From Paraphysomonas bandaiensis (Eukaryota > Chrysophyceae): a stretch of 64,000 bases of DNA. Numbering within the stretch: the stretch's first letter is position 1; the number at the start of each line of letters is the position of its first letter. The DNA lies in contig CBFFRP010000181.1 of assembly GCA_965644295.1 (NCBI GenBank), forward strand, positions 124,001-188,000. Reading direction: 5' to 3'. The translations under genes and the position numbers were made by a program. Shown piece after piece: positions 1-10,954 of the stretch. Below the pieces are notes generated by a model, which was not told where the DNA came from, made no database searches, and saw only the letters and a list, made by a program, of their open reading frames with translations.

Positions 1-18
1 TCGCCTCTGTCCTCTCAG

Positions 19-706
19 CTGGCGGGACACTCTTTCCACTTGTATGTTACTTGTTTGCAAGTTGTGGAACGACAATAAAATCGACAACAGTCGATTTGCA
101 GATATATGTTCTTCTATCAGTCTGTCCGTTATAAATCGCTTGGAAATTTTACTTCTGCAACTATTTAATTACTCGATGTTTGTCTCCGAACTAGACTACT
201 GGAAGGGAATGGACATTATCCAAGAGATGATATTTATTGCTAAGTATAAATCTCTCTCTGAATGTAATCGGAGAAGTAGCTGTTCCGCTCCGGCGAGTAG
301 AACCACTAGTAATGGCAGACTTGAAACGGAGAGTCAGCCGTCTGACTCATCAATCTTAAAGAAGCTGCACGGTTGCACTGTTTCAAGTGAATTACATGTT
401 CACACACCAAGCATACGCCAGAAGCCAGAGGTTTCTGTTTCTAAAAATAATGGTGGTAATAGCAGTGATGCTAGCATTTCGCCGGGACCCTCGCGTCGAA
501 AGACACAGCGGCCCGTTTCCGCAAGAATTTTGAATGCTTTTGTTAGGATGGCACGGGCACTACTACCCCACGGTAAAAGGAATAAGAAGGAATCTACAGT
601 TGCTGTTACCACGAAGAATAATGATAGTAAATATGTGGCTAACACACAGTATGTCCAGACTATAAGTCATGTATCCAGCTCTTCTGGTGAAGAATATGAT
701 GTATAA
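19..706 (+). CDS. Cyclin Y-like protein, 3' end (partial)
   Basis: Last exon of a gene that begins left of the window. A splice acceptor (ctctcag) precedes base 19, and the frame opens as WRDTLSTCMLLVCKLWNDN and runs to a TAA at 704-706. The first ~70 residues match the second half of a cyclin box of the cyclin Y/PHO80 class: the W-R...LLVCKLW-D helix, then an N-x-x-LE-x-x-x-LQLFNY-x-x-FVS helix as in CCNY, where the motif is LE-x-x-FLELLQFN-x-x-VP. The remaining ~130 residues are Ser/Arg-rich, low in complexity and unlike any family I recognise. Cyclin Y proteins activate CDK14/16-type kinases, usually at membranes; that role is inferred from the family. Only the cyclin-box C-terminus is seen, so assignment to cyclin Y rather than another PHO80-type cyclin is likely but not certain. 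Confidence 0.72.
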
Positions 707-1136
707 TTTATCGGAATGATGTGTAGTGATGTGATTGCGTGTATATTCGAAAGAATGGATTTTACTCTGGTGTTATCTGCGCTGGACCTTTTGAAGCTGT
801 ACTTAGAGTATAGCCTTGTCTCTTTAGATGTTTCATGCTGTGTTTAATGTTGTTGGAGAGACTACAGACATTGAAACATCAGAATCCATTTTAATAATGG
901 AAGTGTGTGCATGTTATAGTTACAAAATATATAGTGATTACTGTTTTTGGTACTTTGTATTGCATCACCCACTGATAAGTTTTCATTTATATGCGAAATG
1001 CGCTCATATACAACCCACATTAGCTATATCTACCATGAATATATGATGACTTCCAGCTTCCTACACGTTTGAGGGATCATGAGTGAGCTGGCTTTAAGTT
1101 TCAAGCGTACAACTTAAAAATTTTCAGCTTGCCTGC
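707..1136. other. Intergenic, no gene recognised
   Basis: AT-rich spacer between the cyclin Y-like stop and the left edge of the duplicated phosphatase block. The small open frames here have no recognisable motifs or convincing splice context. Probably contains the two convergent 3' untranslated regions. Confidence 0.5.
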
Positions 1137-4100
1137 AAAATTTAGTTGACATAAATATATTTCCGGGTCTATTAGACACGATCTTATATTACATATATAA
1201 TAATATTACTATTTCAGTTTCGCTACTATTACTCCTATCAGCTCAATAGTTCATGTAACACTGTTCACCATTTCTGCAATCTTCATGTAACGCTCATAAT
1301 ACAAATACCTTAGAACTAATGCTTTTAATTGCTCTCAAACAGCAAAATCAACATGCTGACCAGTAATATTACCAGATCATTATTATTCTAAAAATCGACT
1401 ACTGCTTATTGCCGAGAAAACTATTCGAACAATCTTTCTGCCTTCATTGGAGATGTATCCACTCTATAATTCACTTCCTCTGTGTCCCCTTCAGCGCGGC
1501 GCACATTAGCTGCCCTTGCATACACCTGCTTACCTCCCTCTTCATATGAAGCTGGCGGTGGGATTTCGTACGCATAGTAGGGGGGTTTGAGCAAAATAAT
1601 AAGAGCAGATAAATTGTCCGTGCTTCCCTTCCGAAGGCATTCAGCAAGAAGCGCGTCCGTGGCTTCTGCAGCAGCCTGCTGCAACTCTTCGTCGGAAGCA
1701 TTCTTATACAGCCCTACATACAGTTACAAAGGTAGTTGATATCGTGGACTCAAATACTCCATACACGTATTATGTCACTGCTATCTAATACGACATTAAA
1801 TACGTATTATACCAAGAGTATATATGCTCAGCGATTTCTAAAGCAGTATGTATTGTTCCAATAGTACACGTACCTAACCACGTAGACTCTCCAGACGAAA
1901 ATGCAGAGGGGACGCAGTCCGTGGTGGTACTGTGGGCGCTAATGTACCCCATGCGCACTGCCACAAACTCCACCGCTTCGTCGTTACTCATAACATCCCA
2001 GACGCCATCACAGGCGATCAATATGAACAAGTCTCTACACATTATAAAAGTTGTGACCACATGCAGTGTATATACTATCGCAAATGCTATTGATATAGAA
2101 TGTGATAAAGGCAGAGAGACCAATGCTACCTCTTTGACCGCTGCCTGACGAGGACGTCAGGAACGCATGTGACTCCCTGTTTTTCATCAGGGAGATACAC
2201 AGGTGCCATCCCACGAAGAGCTTCCTCCGTCCGTTCTATCCCACAAGAAGTCAATAAGCGGGTACTGGTACAGGTTGGGCACAATATACCCACTCCATAT
2301 TTCAACAGTATGAACATATAATACTAGATATTGTGGCAAGATAAAGTACATACTTCACCTTCTTCAGGTAGAGAGTTCACATCGATTCCCCACTTCATTT
2401 GGAAATCCCCAATGCTTCTAGATGGCGCAAGACAAGTCTCTTTGAATACAGTAAACGGAGAGTAGATCTTCGGTATTACTCCCTGCGAAGCGACTTCCTG
2501 TGAGTCAGGCAGTGGCACGCTGAAGGCAAAATAGTGACATTTAAACTGAAACTCTGCTCAACTTTACGGTGCCAATATTGTACACATCAGTCAGCGCAGA
2601 AAGCAAACAGCAATAACAATGCACATATACAAGAACAGATTGTGATGCCTACTTGAGATCAGCCGCTTCAATTCTTTTTAGCTCCAAGTCAAGCAGCGCT
2701 GTATGGTCCTCTGACAATTCTTCGGCTAAAGCTCCCCTGGTCTTTGAGGGACTTTCTACACAAATGACTGCTCTTGAGTCTCCTACGTTAGCTATTGATG
2801 GATTAGCAATCAGTAAAACAAATATATAGGTACAAAATACATCATATGCATCAATGTCCCATATAACAACCCGCAAGCAAATTATACACTTGCAGAATCG
2901 AATGAATCATATGTGGGTATTTTATTTACCTATAGCCATTAGTCCAGGTCCTATTAGACATAAGCAAACTGTGGTGCCACTCGTGTCTGCACTACGCAGC
3001 TCATACCGAGACTGAGAACTATCAACGTCAACGCGTTTTTTATTGCTGCATCTTTCGTGAACTGTAACAGTCATTTTCGGGATGGTACTCAGCTCTTGAT
3101 TAGTCCTAGTATAGGCCTCAATAAGAAGGGTCTCTAGCCTCCCCCCAGTAATTGAAACAGGATCGACAGGACAACGCGAAGGAGGAGTGTCCAAGTTGTG
3201 CTCAAGAGAAGGTAACAACAGATCGTCCAGTTCCTATACGCACAGATATCAGATATTGATTAACCCGATACCACAACTTGAAACGAATTCCCAGTATATA
3301 CAAGTGCACATTCAAGCAAAAACACATGTCAATCAAGAATCACCTCTGCTAGTATACGGGGAAGTCTGGAGGCAACATACTCTGAAGCAAATGATCCCCC
3401 ATGTCCATCTAGCACAGCAAAACATGACCACTTATCGGAACATGTAGCGGACAGCGGACACTCCGCAATGATAGCGTCTTCCATAGTTTCCCGCCACCCT
3501 TTGGCATCACTGTGGGCATATACACTCCCATAAAAATCATCAGACTCCTCATCTAAACCAGAAAGAGAATTTGAATCCATATTTCGGGAATTGTGCCCTA
3601 CGAACGCACTTGAAACTAAAGGTGAGTGTGACGTAACTCGGGATCCACGGCGCCTTCCAGAGCGAGCTGTGTAGGGGGTTATAGGCAGAACACTCTTGTC
3701 ACCACGGGAATATAGCAGCTCTATTAACTCGTCTGGAGGTCTGGGACTGGATGGGTTACGAGACGCCCACCCCAAAGGAGTGGTGCCGGTAATATCCACA
3801 GGGGCATTTAGTCCTCGTATAGACGCCTCTCTACATTGAGGCTCATCCACTTTATGAGTAGTACTTCCACAAGGAATTATTGCAGAAGCAGAAGTCATAT
3901 GATGACATAGCATACGGCATGCATCCACCTTATAGTGCTCGGCGGCTAGGTGCAGGGGCAGCCTTCCTTGGACGTCAACAGTCCACGGACAGGCCTTATG
4001 TTCATCATCACCCCAACCTGATCCAGTTAGTAAAACTTCCATAGCAGCTGTATTACCACTTCGCGCAGCAACATGCAAGGGAGTTCCACCATCATGTATA

Positions 4101-4680
4101 TACCCACTCATTGATACCACCCGACATGTCCCTAATTCCGGTCGACTAGCCAAGACCTCTACAAACTTTTTTTTACATTCTTCAACACTATCACCAAAAC
4201 TATAACAGTATTTCACCAAATTTCTCTTCGACATAAAATCTTCTGACATTGTACAAAAAGCGTAAGCTGTTTCTTGTGCAGCTTTTATTACTTTAGCTTT
4301 CAGTTCATCAGATGGCTCATCAGATGGTTCATTAGATGGTTTATGAGAGGAGCCATGTGTATGTTTAATGGGTGTAGAGAACTCATGTGTTGACTCGTTT
4401 ACAGTAGTATTAAGGTTTGACTTATTTGTATTGAGATTGAGTTCAGGACGAGGTGTTGACGGGTGTGAATGGTCTGTACGATGTCTTAATAGTCTTGTAA
4501 GTATATATACAGAGCATGATCCTATCAATACTTTAAAGACAGAAGAAGATAGAAGAATATCTTCTCTTGTATCCATTACAATCACTACTTAAGATTAAGG
4601 AGAGATGAGTTGTCAAATTGATATCTCAAGTAATCAATGCATTATGAGTTGAGATGCCTTCAAAATATCATGCAGTGAAC
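1137..4680. repeat. Left copy of a ~3.5 kb tandem segmental duplication
   Basis: The whole stretch is nearly collinear with about 6527-10137. The left edge starts with aatttagt(t/a)gacataaata and the right edge ends near catgcagtgaacctcatat. Exons 4 and 5 of the enclosed gene (about 2126-2520 against 7466-7860) give identical translations in both copies, so the duplication is recent. Homology resumes with gaps at about 4695-4900 against 10211-10350. Confidence 0.88.
1421..4576 (-). CDS. Ankyrin-repeat PP2C-type protein phosphatase (intact copy A)
   Basis: Seven exons on the minus strand: 4576-3344, 3233-2930, 2791-2653, 2519-2359, 2292-2130, 2034-1874 and 1713-1421. With these the frame closes to about 817 residues. 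The exon 4/5 junction is uncertain: a 30-nt intron (2353-2324) also keeps frame. Residues ~130-330 carry ankyrin motifs (GGTPLHVAARSGNTAAMEVL, GRLPLHLAAEH, GTTPLGWASR). The C-terminal half is a PPM/PP2C catalytic domain with every expected motif in order: GWRETMEDA, VLDGHGG, DTSGTT, ANVGDSRAV, EDH, SRSIGDF, CDGVWDVMS and GSTDNLSAL. The metal-binding aspartates are therefore present. It should be a Mn/Mg-dependent Ser/Thr phosphatase; the ankyrins probably choose targets (inference). The N-terminus has a hydrophobic stretch, about residues 13-28, absent from copy B, that could be a signal anchor. ATG at 4576 is the first in-frame Met. Confidence 0.88.
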
Positions 4681-4919
4681 CTCATATCTGAATACTTTGA
4701 GTGGGAGAAAGTCAATGAGGAGGACAATGTACAAGAGGCTAAAAAATCGCCCTTTTTCGTTGTTTGAGAATATACATATATTGAATATTGATCATCAAAA
4801 AACAGTATACAGCTAGAAACATGGCCTTTTATTCCTGGTCGACTTTTTCTCACCGACGGAATTGGAGTTATAGCATACCAGATACCAGGCATGTGTACAT
4901 ACTTCAAAGTACGGGTCGT
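4681..4919. other. Diverged 5' flank of copy A
   Basis: Weak, gapped similarity to 10205-10350 upstream of copy B. Shared words include gtttgagaata, attgatca and ggtcgacttttt. Likely the old promoter/5' region of the ancestral phosphatase gene. No gene is seen. Confidence 0.5.
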
Positions 4920-5065
4920 CCGTATCGGCAGTCAGCATCTTATTTTTCGGAAATAAATTGAAGCAAATATACTCTATATTACTGCAATATAACTACGGCT
5001 TGAATACACATAATTATTGTCTCAATATTAGAGGCACCTTTGAACAAAAATATACGAAGGATGCC
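4920..5065 (+). repeat. Arm 1 of a dispersed inverted repeat
   Basis: About 140 bp that reappear reverse-complemented at 10566-10706. Matching blocks include cgtagttatattgcagtaat, tatttccgaaaaataagatg and gactgccgata when read on the minus strand. Identity by eye is about 80 percent. Each copy sits on the 5' side of one phosphatase copy but in opposite orientation, so it is a separate mobile repeat and not part of the tandem duplication. Confidence 0.8.
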
Positions 5066-5099
5066 GAAATGTCGTGGTAATTAGCGTTAGATTGATGAT

Positions 5100-5660
5100 A
5101 AATACTGTGCTTTTAACATAATAAAGCCCACACGGGCAATATCACAGCCTCCCAACTAGAAAACGTATTCGGCCACCACATATCCATTGTCATACAACCC
5201 CAGGAGTTCCACCAGCTCGAAAAACTAATAATAAAAATTCTCAGACACGTTACAATGGCGGCATCCGCATGCTTAAGGGCAAAGGAAGGCGCCATATCCA
5301 AGCTCTCACTCCCAGCACACAGACGACAACGCACATTACCGAACCAAGCCAACACGTTCACACCACGCCTAACCCGCCAATACTAAACCTCCTCCAGGTC
5401 TCCTCCACCCCCAGAAATCCTCGAGCCAAACCACGCACTCCCACCACGTACAAAAGACAAACGCTCATCAAATTCCCCACGCGGCCTCAACCACCTACAG
5501 CGCGCTCCTCTCCTCCATACCACACAAATCCGTCTCGCCTCATGACTCCGAAGCGCATTGTCCCCACCTATAGTACAACAGGGATGTTCCCTAAAGGTCG
5601 CCTCCCTGACTAAATGCATTAGCTGGAACAGTTGCACATGGTGATCGCAGCAATGCACAA
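5100..5660 (+). mobile_element. Degraded retroelement-like ORF fragment (copy 1)
   Basis: Frame +1 from about 5126 reads ITASQLENVF followed by ~60 residues, then stops and frame changes. Another frame ends PKGRLPD-stop at 5613. The fragment at about 46940-47440 has the same order (ITEAQLENVF ... HPKGRLPD-stop), and both are followed by related sequence (gcacatggtgatcgcagc against cttgtggtgcttgcggcg). This is a decayed member of a repeat family with an ORF of at least 150 residues. The stretch is richer in C than its surroundings. I do not recognise the protein; a Gag-like ORF is only a guess. Confidence 0.6.
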
Positions 5661-6526
5661 GTAGTTCCGTTGCGCAAACAGATAGAGGGTGATATCGTTT
5701 GTCACAGTAGCACTGACATAAAGAATTTTGTAGATGTGTGTAGATTAACATTATTACTGATGTTGTTATTTATGCACCAATACTGTGGTATAAATTAGCT
5801 TCACTCTATCAGAGTAGTAAAGTGTCAACAAAAGTAATAATCAGACTTTCTTACTAACTCGTCGGAACTCAACTAGAATGATCACATGTGATTAGATAGA
5901 AGCAAGTAACGGTCAATCACGGAAAATGTGAAGCCCCTTTTCCTGCAGGACAAATCTCTATTGCACCCTCTTCGTTGTTATTATCATTTACTTAATTACT
6001 TTCTCAAGTAACACTCGTGCAATGACTTATGATGCCAGTTTGTCGCTCATATCGCTAATTAAGTAAATGAATTACTATGTGAGATAATCCTCTGGATATT
6101 ATAGTCTTTCACCAATCTTCGATTTTTATCCTAAAAATTAGATTTTTCTATAAAATGCCGTTTTTTGACAACTTTTTAGCATGTTTTTTTAATATCAATT
6201 AATTGAAGCGGGCTGGAGTCAATTATAATTGCAATTATGATTTGATGTCCCAATTTCAATTATTGCAATTTTAATAATGAAAATCAATTAATTGATACGA
6301 CGCAGTCCTGTTAGTTTCAGGTAGACGTCTATCTAACTTGCCTATATTTCTTTTAGCTACTGAGCTGGTGCTGATTCTTAACACCTATTGCTAATAATTA
6401 GACTTTCAATACTAGTCCTTTTTAAACCTACTAAATTTTCCAACCGCCATGTTTAAGTTTATTCGTAGAATCGTATAAATTTTAACTTAGTAAGAATGTC
6501 TACAAAATTTAGTACAAACAAATGGA
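5661..6526. repeat. AT-rich spacer with repeat ends and hairpins
   Basis: No gene seen. About 5987-6003 (catttacttaatta) and 6055-6071 (taattaagtaaatg) form an inverted repeat with a ~55-base loop. 6195-6300 holds several nested copies of atcaattaattga-type palindromes. 6310-6410 (gttagtttcaggtagacgtc ... gtgctgattcttaacacctattgct) is matched at about 47553-47655, tying this spacer to the retroelement debris there. Confidence 0.55.
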
Positions 6527-6759
6527 AAATTTAGTAGACATAAATATATTTCCGGGTCTATTAGTCACGATCTTATCTTACATATATAATAATATTACAA
6601 TTTTCACCATTACTGCAATCTTCATGTAACGGTCATAATACAAATACCTTAGAACTACAGCTCTTAATTGCTCTCAAACAGCAAAATCAACATGCTGACC
6701 AGTGATATTACCAGATCATTATTATTCTAAAAATCGACTACTGCTTATTGCCGAAAAAA

Positions 6760-9700
6760 CTATTCGAACAATCTTTCTGCCTTCATTGGAGATGTATCCA
6801 CTCTAAAATTCACTTCCTCTGTGTCCCCTTCAGCGCGGCGCACATTAGCTGCCCTTGCATACACCTGCTTACCTCCCTCTTCATATGAAGCTGGCGGTGG
6901 GATTTCGTACGCATAGTAGGGGGGTTCGAGTAAAATAATAAGAGCAGATAAATTGTCCGTGCTTCCCTTCCGAAGGCATTCAGCAAGAAGCGCGTCCGTG
7001 GCTTCTGCAGCAGCCTGCTGCAACTCTTCGTCGGAAGCATTCTTATACAGCCCTACATACAGTTACAAAGGTAGTTGATATCGTGGACTCAAATACTCCA
7101 TACACGTATTATATCACTGCTATCTAATACGACATTAAATACGTATTATTACAAGAGTATATATGTTCAGCGAATTTCTAAAGCAGTATGTATTGTTTCA
7201 ATAATACACGTACCTAACCACGTAGACTCTCCAGACGAAAATGCAGAGGGGACGCAGTCCGTGGTGGTACTGTGGGCGCTAATGTACCCCATGCGCACTG
7301 CCACAAACTCCACCGCTTCGTCGTTACTCATAACGTCCCAGACGCCATCACAGGCTATCAATATGAACAAGTCTCTACACATTATTAAAGTTGTGACCAC
7401 ATGCAGTGTATATACTATCGCAAGTGCCATTGATATAGAATGTGATAAGGGCAGAGAAACCAATGCTACCTCTTTGACCGCTGCCTGACGAGGACGTCAG
7501 GAACGCATGTGACTCCCTGTTTTTCATCAGGGAGATACACAGGTGCCATCCCACGAAGAGCTTCCTCCGTCCGTTCTATCCCACAAGAAGTCAATAAGCG
7601 GGTACTGGTACAGGTTGGGCACAATATACCCACTCCATATTTCAACAGTATGAACATATAATACTAGATATTGTGGCAAGATAAAGTACATACTTCACCT
7701 TCTTCAGGTAGAGAGTTCACATCGATTCCCCACTTCATTTGGAAATCCCCAATGCTTCTAGATGGCGCAAGACAAGTCTCTTTGAATACAGTAAACGGAG
7801 AGTAGATCTTCGGTATTACTCCCTGCGAAGCGACTTCCTGTGAGTCAGGCAGTGGCACGCTGAAGGCAAAATAGTGACATTTAAACTGAAACTCTGCTCA
7901 ATTTTACGGTGCCAATATTGTACACATCAGTCAGCGCAGAAAGCAAACAGCAATAACAATGCACATATACAAGAACAGATTGTGATGCCTACTTGAGATT
8001 AGCCGCTTCAATTCTTTTTAGCTCCAAGTCAATTAGCGTTGTATGGTCTTTTTTCTCCTCAACCGACACTGTGTGGTCCTTTGACAATTTTTTGTCCGAA
8101 ACTCCCCTGGTCTCTGAGGAACTTTCTACACAAATGACTGCTTTTGAGTCTCCGAGATTAGCCGCTTCAATTCCTTTTAGCTCCAAGTCAATTACATCTT
8201 TTTTCTCCACAACCGACACTGTGTGGTCCTCTGACAATTTTTTGGCCGAAACTCCCTTGGTCTCTGAGGATTTTTTTTCACAAATGACTGCTCTTGAGTC
8301 TCCTACGTTAGCTATTCATTGATTAGCAACCAGTAAAACAAACATATAGGCACAAAATACATCATATGCATCAATGTCCCATATAACAACCCGCAAGCAA
8401 GAATCGAATGAATCATATGTGGGTATTTTATTTACCTATAGCCATTAGTCCAGGCCCCATTAGACATAAGCAAACTGTGGTGCCACTCGTGTCTGCACTA
8501 CGCAACTCATACCGAGACTGAGAACTATCAATGTCAACGCGTTTTTTATTGCTGCATCTTTCGTGAACTGTAACAGTCATTTTCGGGATGGTACTCAGCT
8601 CTTGATTAGTCCTAGCATAGGCCTTAATAAGAAGGGTCTTCAGCCTCTCAGTAATTGAAACAGGATCGACAGGACAACGCGAAGGAGGAGTGTCCAAGTT
8701 GTGCTCAAGAGAAGGTAACAACAGATCGTCCAGTTCCTATACGCACAGATATCAGATATTGATTAACGCGATACCACAACTTGAAACGAATTCCCAGTAT
8801 ATACAAGTGCATATTCAAGCAAGAACACATGTCAATCAAGAATCACCTCTGCTAGTATACGGGGAAGTCTGGAGGCAACATACTCTGAAGCAAATGATCC
8901 CCCATGTCCATCTAGCACAGCAAAACATGACCACTTATCGGAACATGTAGTGAGCAGCGGACACTCTGCAATGATAGCGTCTTCCATAGTTTCCCGCCAC
9001 CCTTTGGCATCACTGTGGGCATATACACTCCCATAAAAATCATCACACTCCTCATCTAAACCAAAAAGAGAATTTGAATCCATATTTCGGGAATTGTGCC
9101 CTACGAACGCACTTGAAACTAAAGGTGAGTGTGACGAAACTCGGGATCCACGGCGCCTTCCAGAGCGAGCTGTGTAGGGGGTTATAGGCAGAACACTCTT
9201 GTCACCACGGGAATATAGCAGCTCTATTAACTCGTCTGGAGGTCTGGGACTGGATGGGTTACGAGATGCCCACCCCAAAGGAGTGGTGCCGGTAATATCC
9301 ACAGGGGCATATAGACGTCTCTCTACATTGAGGCTCATCTAAGTGTATTCTATCCAATTTTTGATTGATACTTTCACAAGGAATAGTTGCAGAAGCAGAA
9401 GTCATATGGTGACATAGCATACGGCATGCATCCACCTTAAAGTGCTCGGCGGCTAGGTGCAGGGGCAGCCTTCCTTGGACGTCAACTGTCCACGGACAGG
9501 CCTTATGTTCATCACCACCCCAACCTGATCCAGTTAGTAAAACTTCCATAGCAGCTGTATTACCACTTCGCGCAGCAACATGCAAGGGAGTTCCACCATC
9601 ATGTATATACTCACTCATTGATACCACCCGACATGTCCCTAATTCCGGTCGACTGGCCAAAAACTCTACAAACCTTTTTTTATTTTCTTCAACACTATCA

Positions 9701-10029
9701 CCAAAACTATAACAGTATTTCACCAAATTTCTCTTCGACATAAAATCTTCTGACATTGTACAAAAAGCGTAAGCTGTTTCTTGTGCAGCTTTTATTACTT
9801 TAGCTTTCAGTTCATCAGATGGCTCATCAGATGGTTCATTAGATGGTTTAAGAGAGGACCCATGTGTATGTTTAATGGGTGTAGAGAACTCATGTGTTGA
9901 CTCTTTTACAGTAGTAACTGACTCGACTGTATTAGGGTTTGACTTATTTGTATTGAGATTGAGTTCAGGATGAGGTGTTGACGGGTGTGAGAGAGAAGAA
10001 GATAGAGGAATATCTTCTCTTGTATCCAT
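6760..10029 (-). pseudogene. Ankyrin-PP2C phosphatase copy B, frameshifted
   Basis: Second copy of the neighbouring ankyrin-PP2C gene, with the same exon order and splice sites. The first exon reads in frame from ATG 10029 through two ankyrin repeats. At about 9310 it lacks 11 bp present in copy A (near 3806-3818); the frame then shifts and stops at about 9262, before the phosphatase domain. The downstream frame (from 9338) still encodes GWRETMEDA and LDGHGG and all later PP2C motifs, so a truncated protein from an internal ATG at 9338 is conceivable. Exon 3 (about 8311-7993) is also enlarged by a tandem repeat of the GDSRAVIC...IEAANL segment. Either a recent pseudogene or a gene now split into two products; an assembly error at 9310 would also explain it. 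Confidence 0.78.
7997..8310 (-). repeat. Two-copy internal duplication within PP2C exon 3 of copy B
   Basis: Two units, about 7997-8154 and 8155-8310, each starting gattagccgcttcaatt on the plus strand. Copy A has one unit (about 2656-2790). Both units stay open in the coding frame, so the phosphatase core would carry GDS(R/K)AVIC twice. The added segments are also Lys/Glu-rich compared with copy A. Confidence 0.85.
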
Positions 10030-10137
10030 TACAATCACTACTTAAGATTAAGGAGAGATGAGTTGTCAAATTGATATCTCTAGTAATCAATTCATTATGA
10101 GTTGAGATGCCTTCAAAATATCATGCAGTGAACCTCA

Positions 10138-10565
10138 TATACAGCTATAAGGACACAAGATACACACCACACCACACACACACACAATTGGACTAACATT
10201 TGGACAATTCCGAATCCTTTGGGTGGGAAAAAGTCGATGAGGAGGAAGGCTAATAAATTGCCCATTTTTGTTGTTTGAGAATACAGGATATTGATCAACA
10301 AAAAACAACGTACAGATAGAAACCTGGGATTTTTTCTCTGGTCGACTTTTTTCTGGTGGAGCTTATACAGCAGTGTGAATATCATCATACTTCGTAACAT
10401 CCGAAAAATATAGCCATAAATGTCTACTTTTATGAAAATCTGCGTTTTTTATTCCTAATGGTTAGGATATCTAGTGGTATACAACACATACTGCTGCAGT
10501 GTACTTAAAAATAAAGGTTTTCTAGCTGAGAGACAACTGCAGTACATATACAAGTAAGTTTCGGA
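10138..10565. other. 5' flank of copy B, no gene recognised
   Basis: Partly similar to 4690-4900 as noted above, then unique AT-rich DNA. No coding motif seen. Confidence 0.5.
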
Positions 10566-10706
10566 ATCCTTAGTATATTTTTGTTCCAATATGCCTCTGT
10601 TATTGAGACAACAATTATCTGTATTCCAGCCGTAGTTGTATTGCAGTTATATAGATGAATTTCGCTTCAATATATTTCCGAAAAAATAAGATGCAGACTG
10701 CCGATA
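10566..10706 (-). repeat. Arm 2 of the dispersed inverted repeat
   Basis: Inverted counterpart of 4920-5065. It reads atatttttgttccaatatgc ... gccgtagttgtattgcag ... tatttccgaaaaaataagat ... gactgccgata. No coding capacity. Probably a small non-autonomous element. Confidence 0.8.
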
Positions 10707-10954
10707 TGCTACCATATATGTTAGCATAGTTTAATATTGGACAGCATACAAGCAATACTTTGACCTTTGTTCTATACAGCTGCTTTCCACTGACAAGAGA
10801 TAGAGCTCACTCTCATCTCAAGTATCTCTTAGTGAATCACTCCATACAACTGTCTGTATACAGAGATATATCTATATCTACATACATATACATACATCCT
10901 CATATATACATACATACATGCTGTAACTGACACCTGTCGATTGATATTCACACA

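Larger units (their letters stand above)
6527..10137. repeat. Right copy of the ~3.5 kb tandem segmental duplication
   Basis: Collinear with about 1137-4680. Main differences: an internal duplication at about 7997-8310, an 11-bp loss at about 9310, a +15-bp difference just beside it (9335-9375), and a shorter N-terminal coding segment near 9985. Confidence 0.88.

Noticed and set aside
5113-5751. Minus-strand Trp/Cys-rich frames read as an RNase H or reverse transcriptase
   Set aside because: No catalytic motif aligned; the plus strand shares QLENVF and PKGRLPD with a second locus, so the plus strand is the sense strand.
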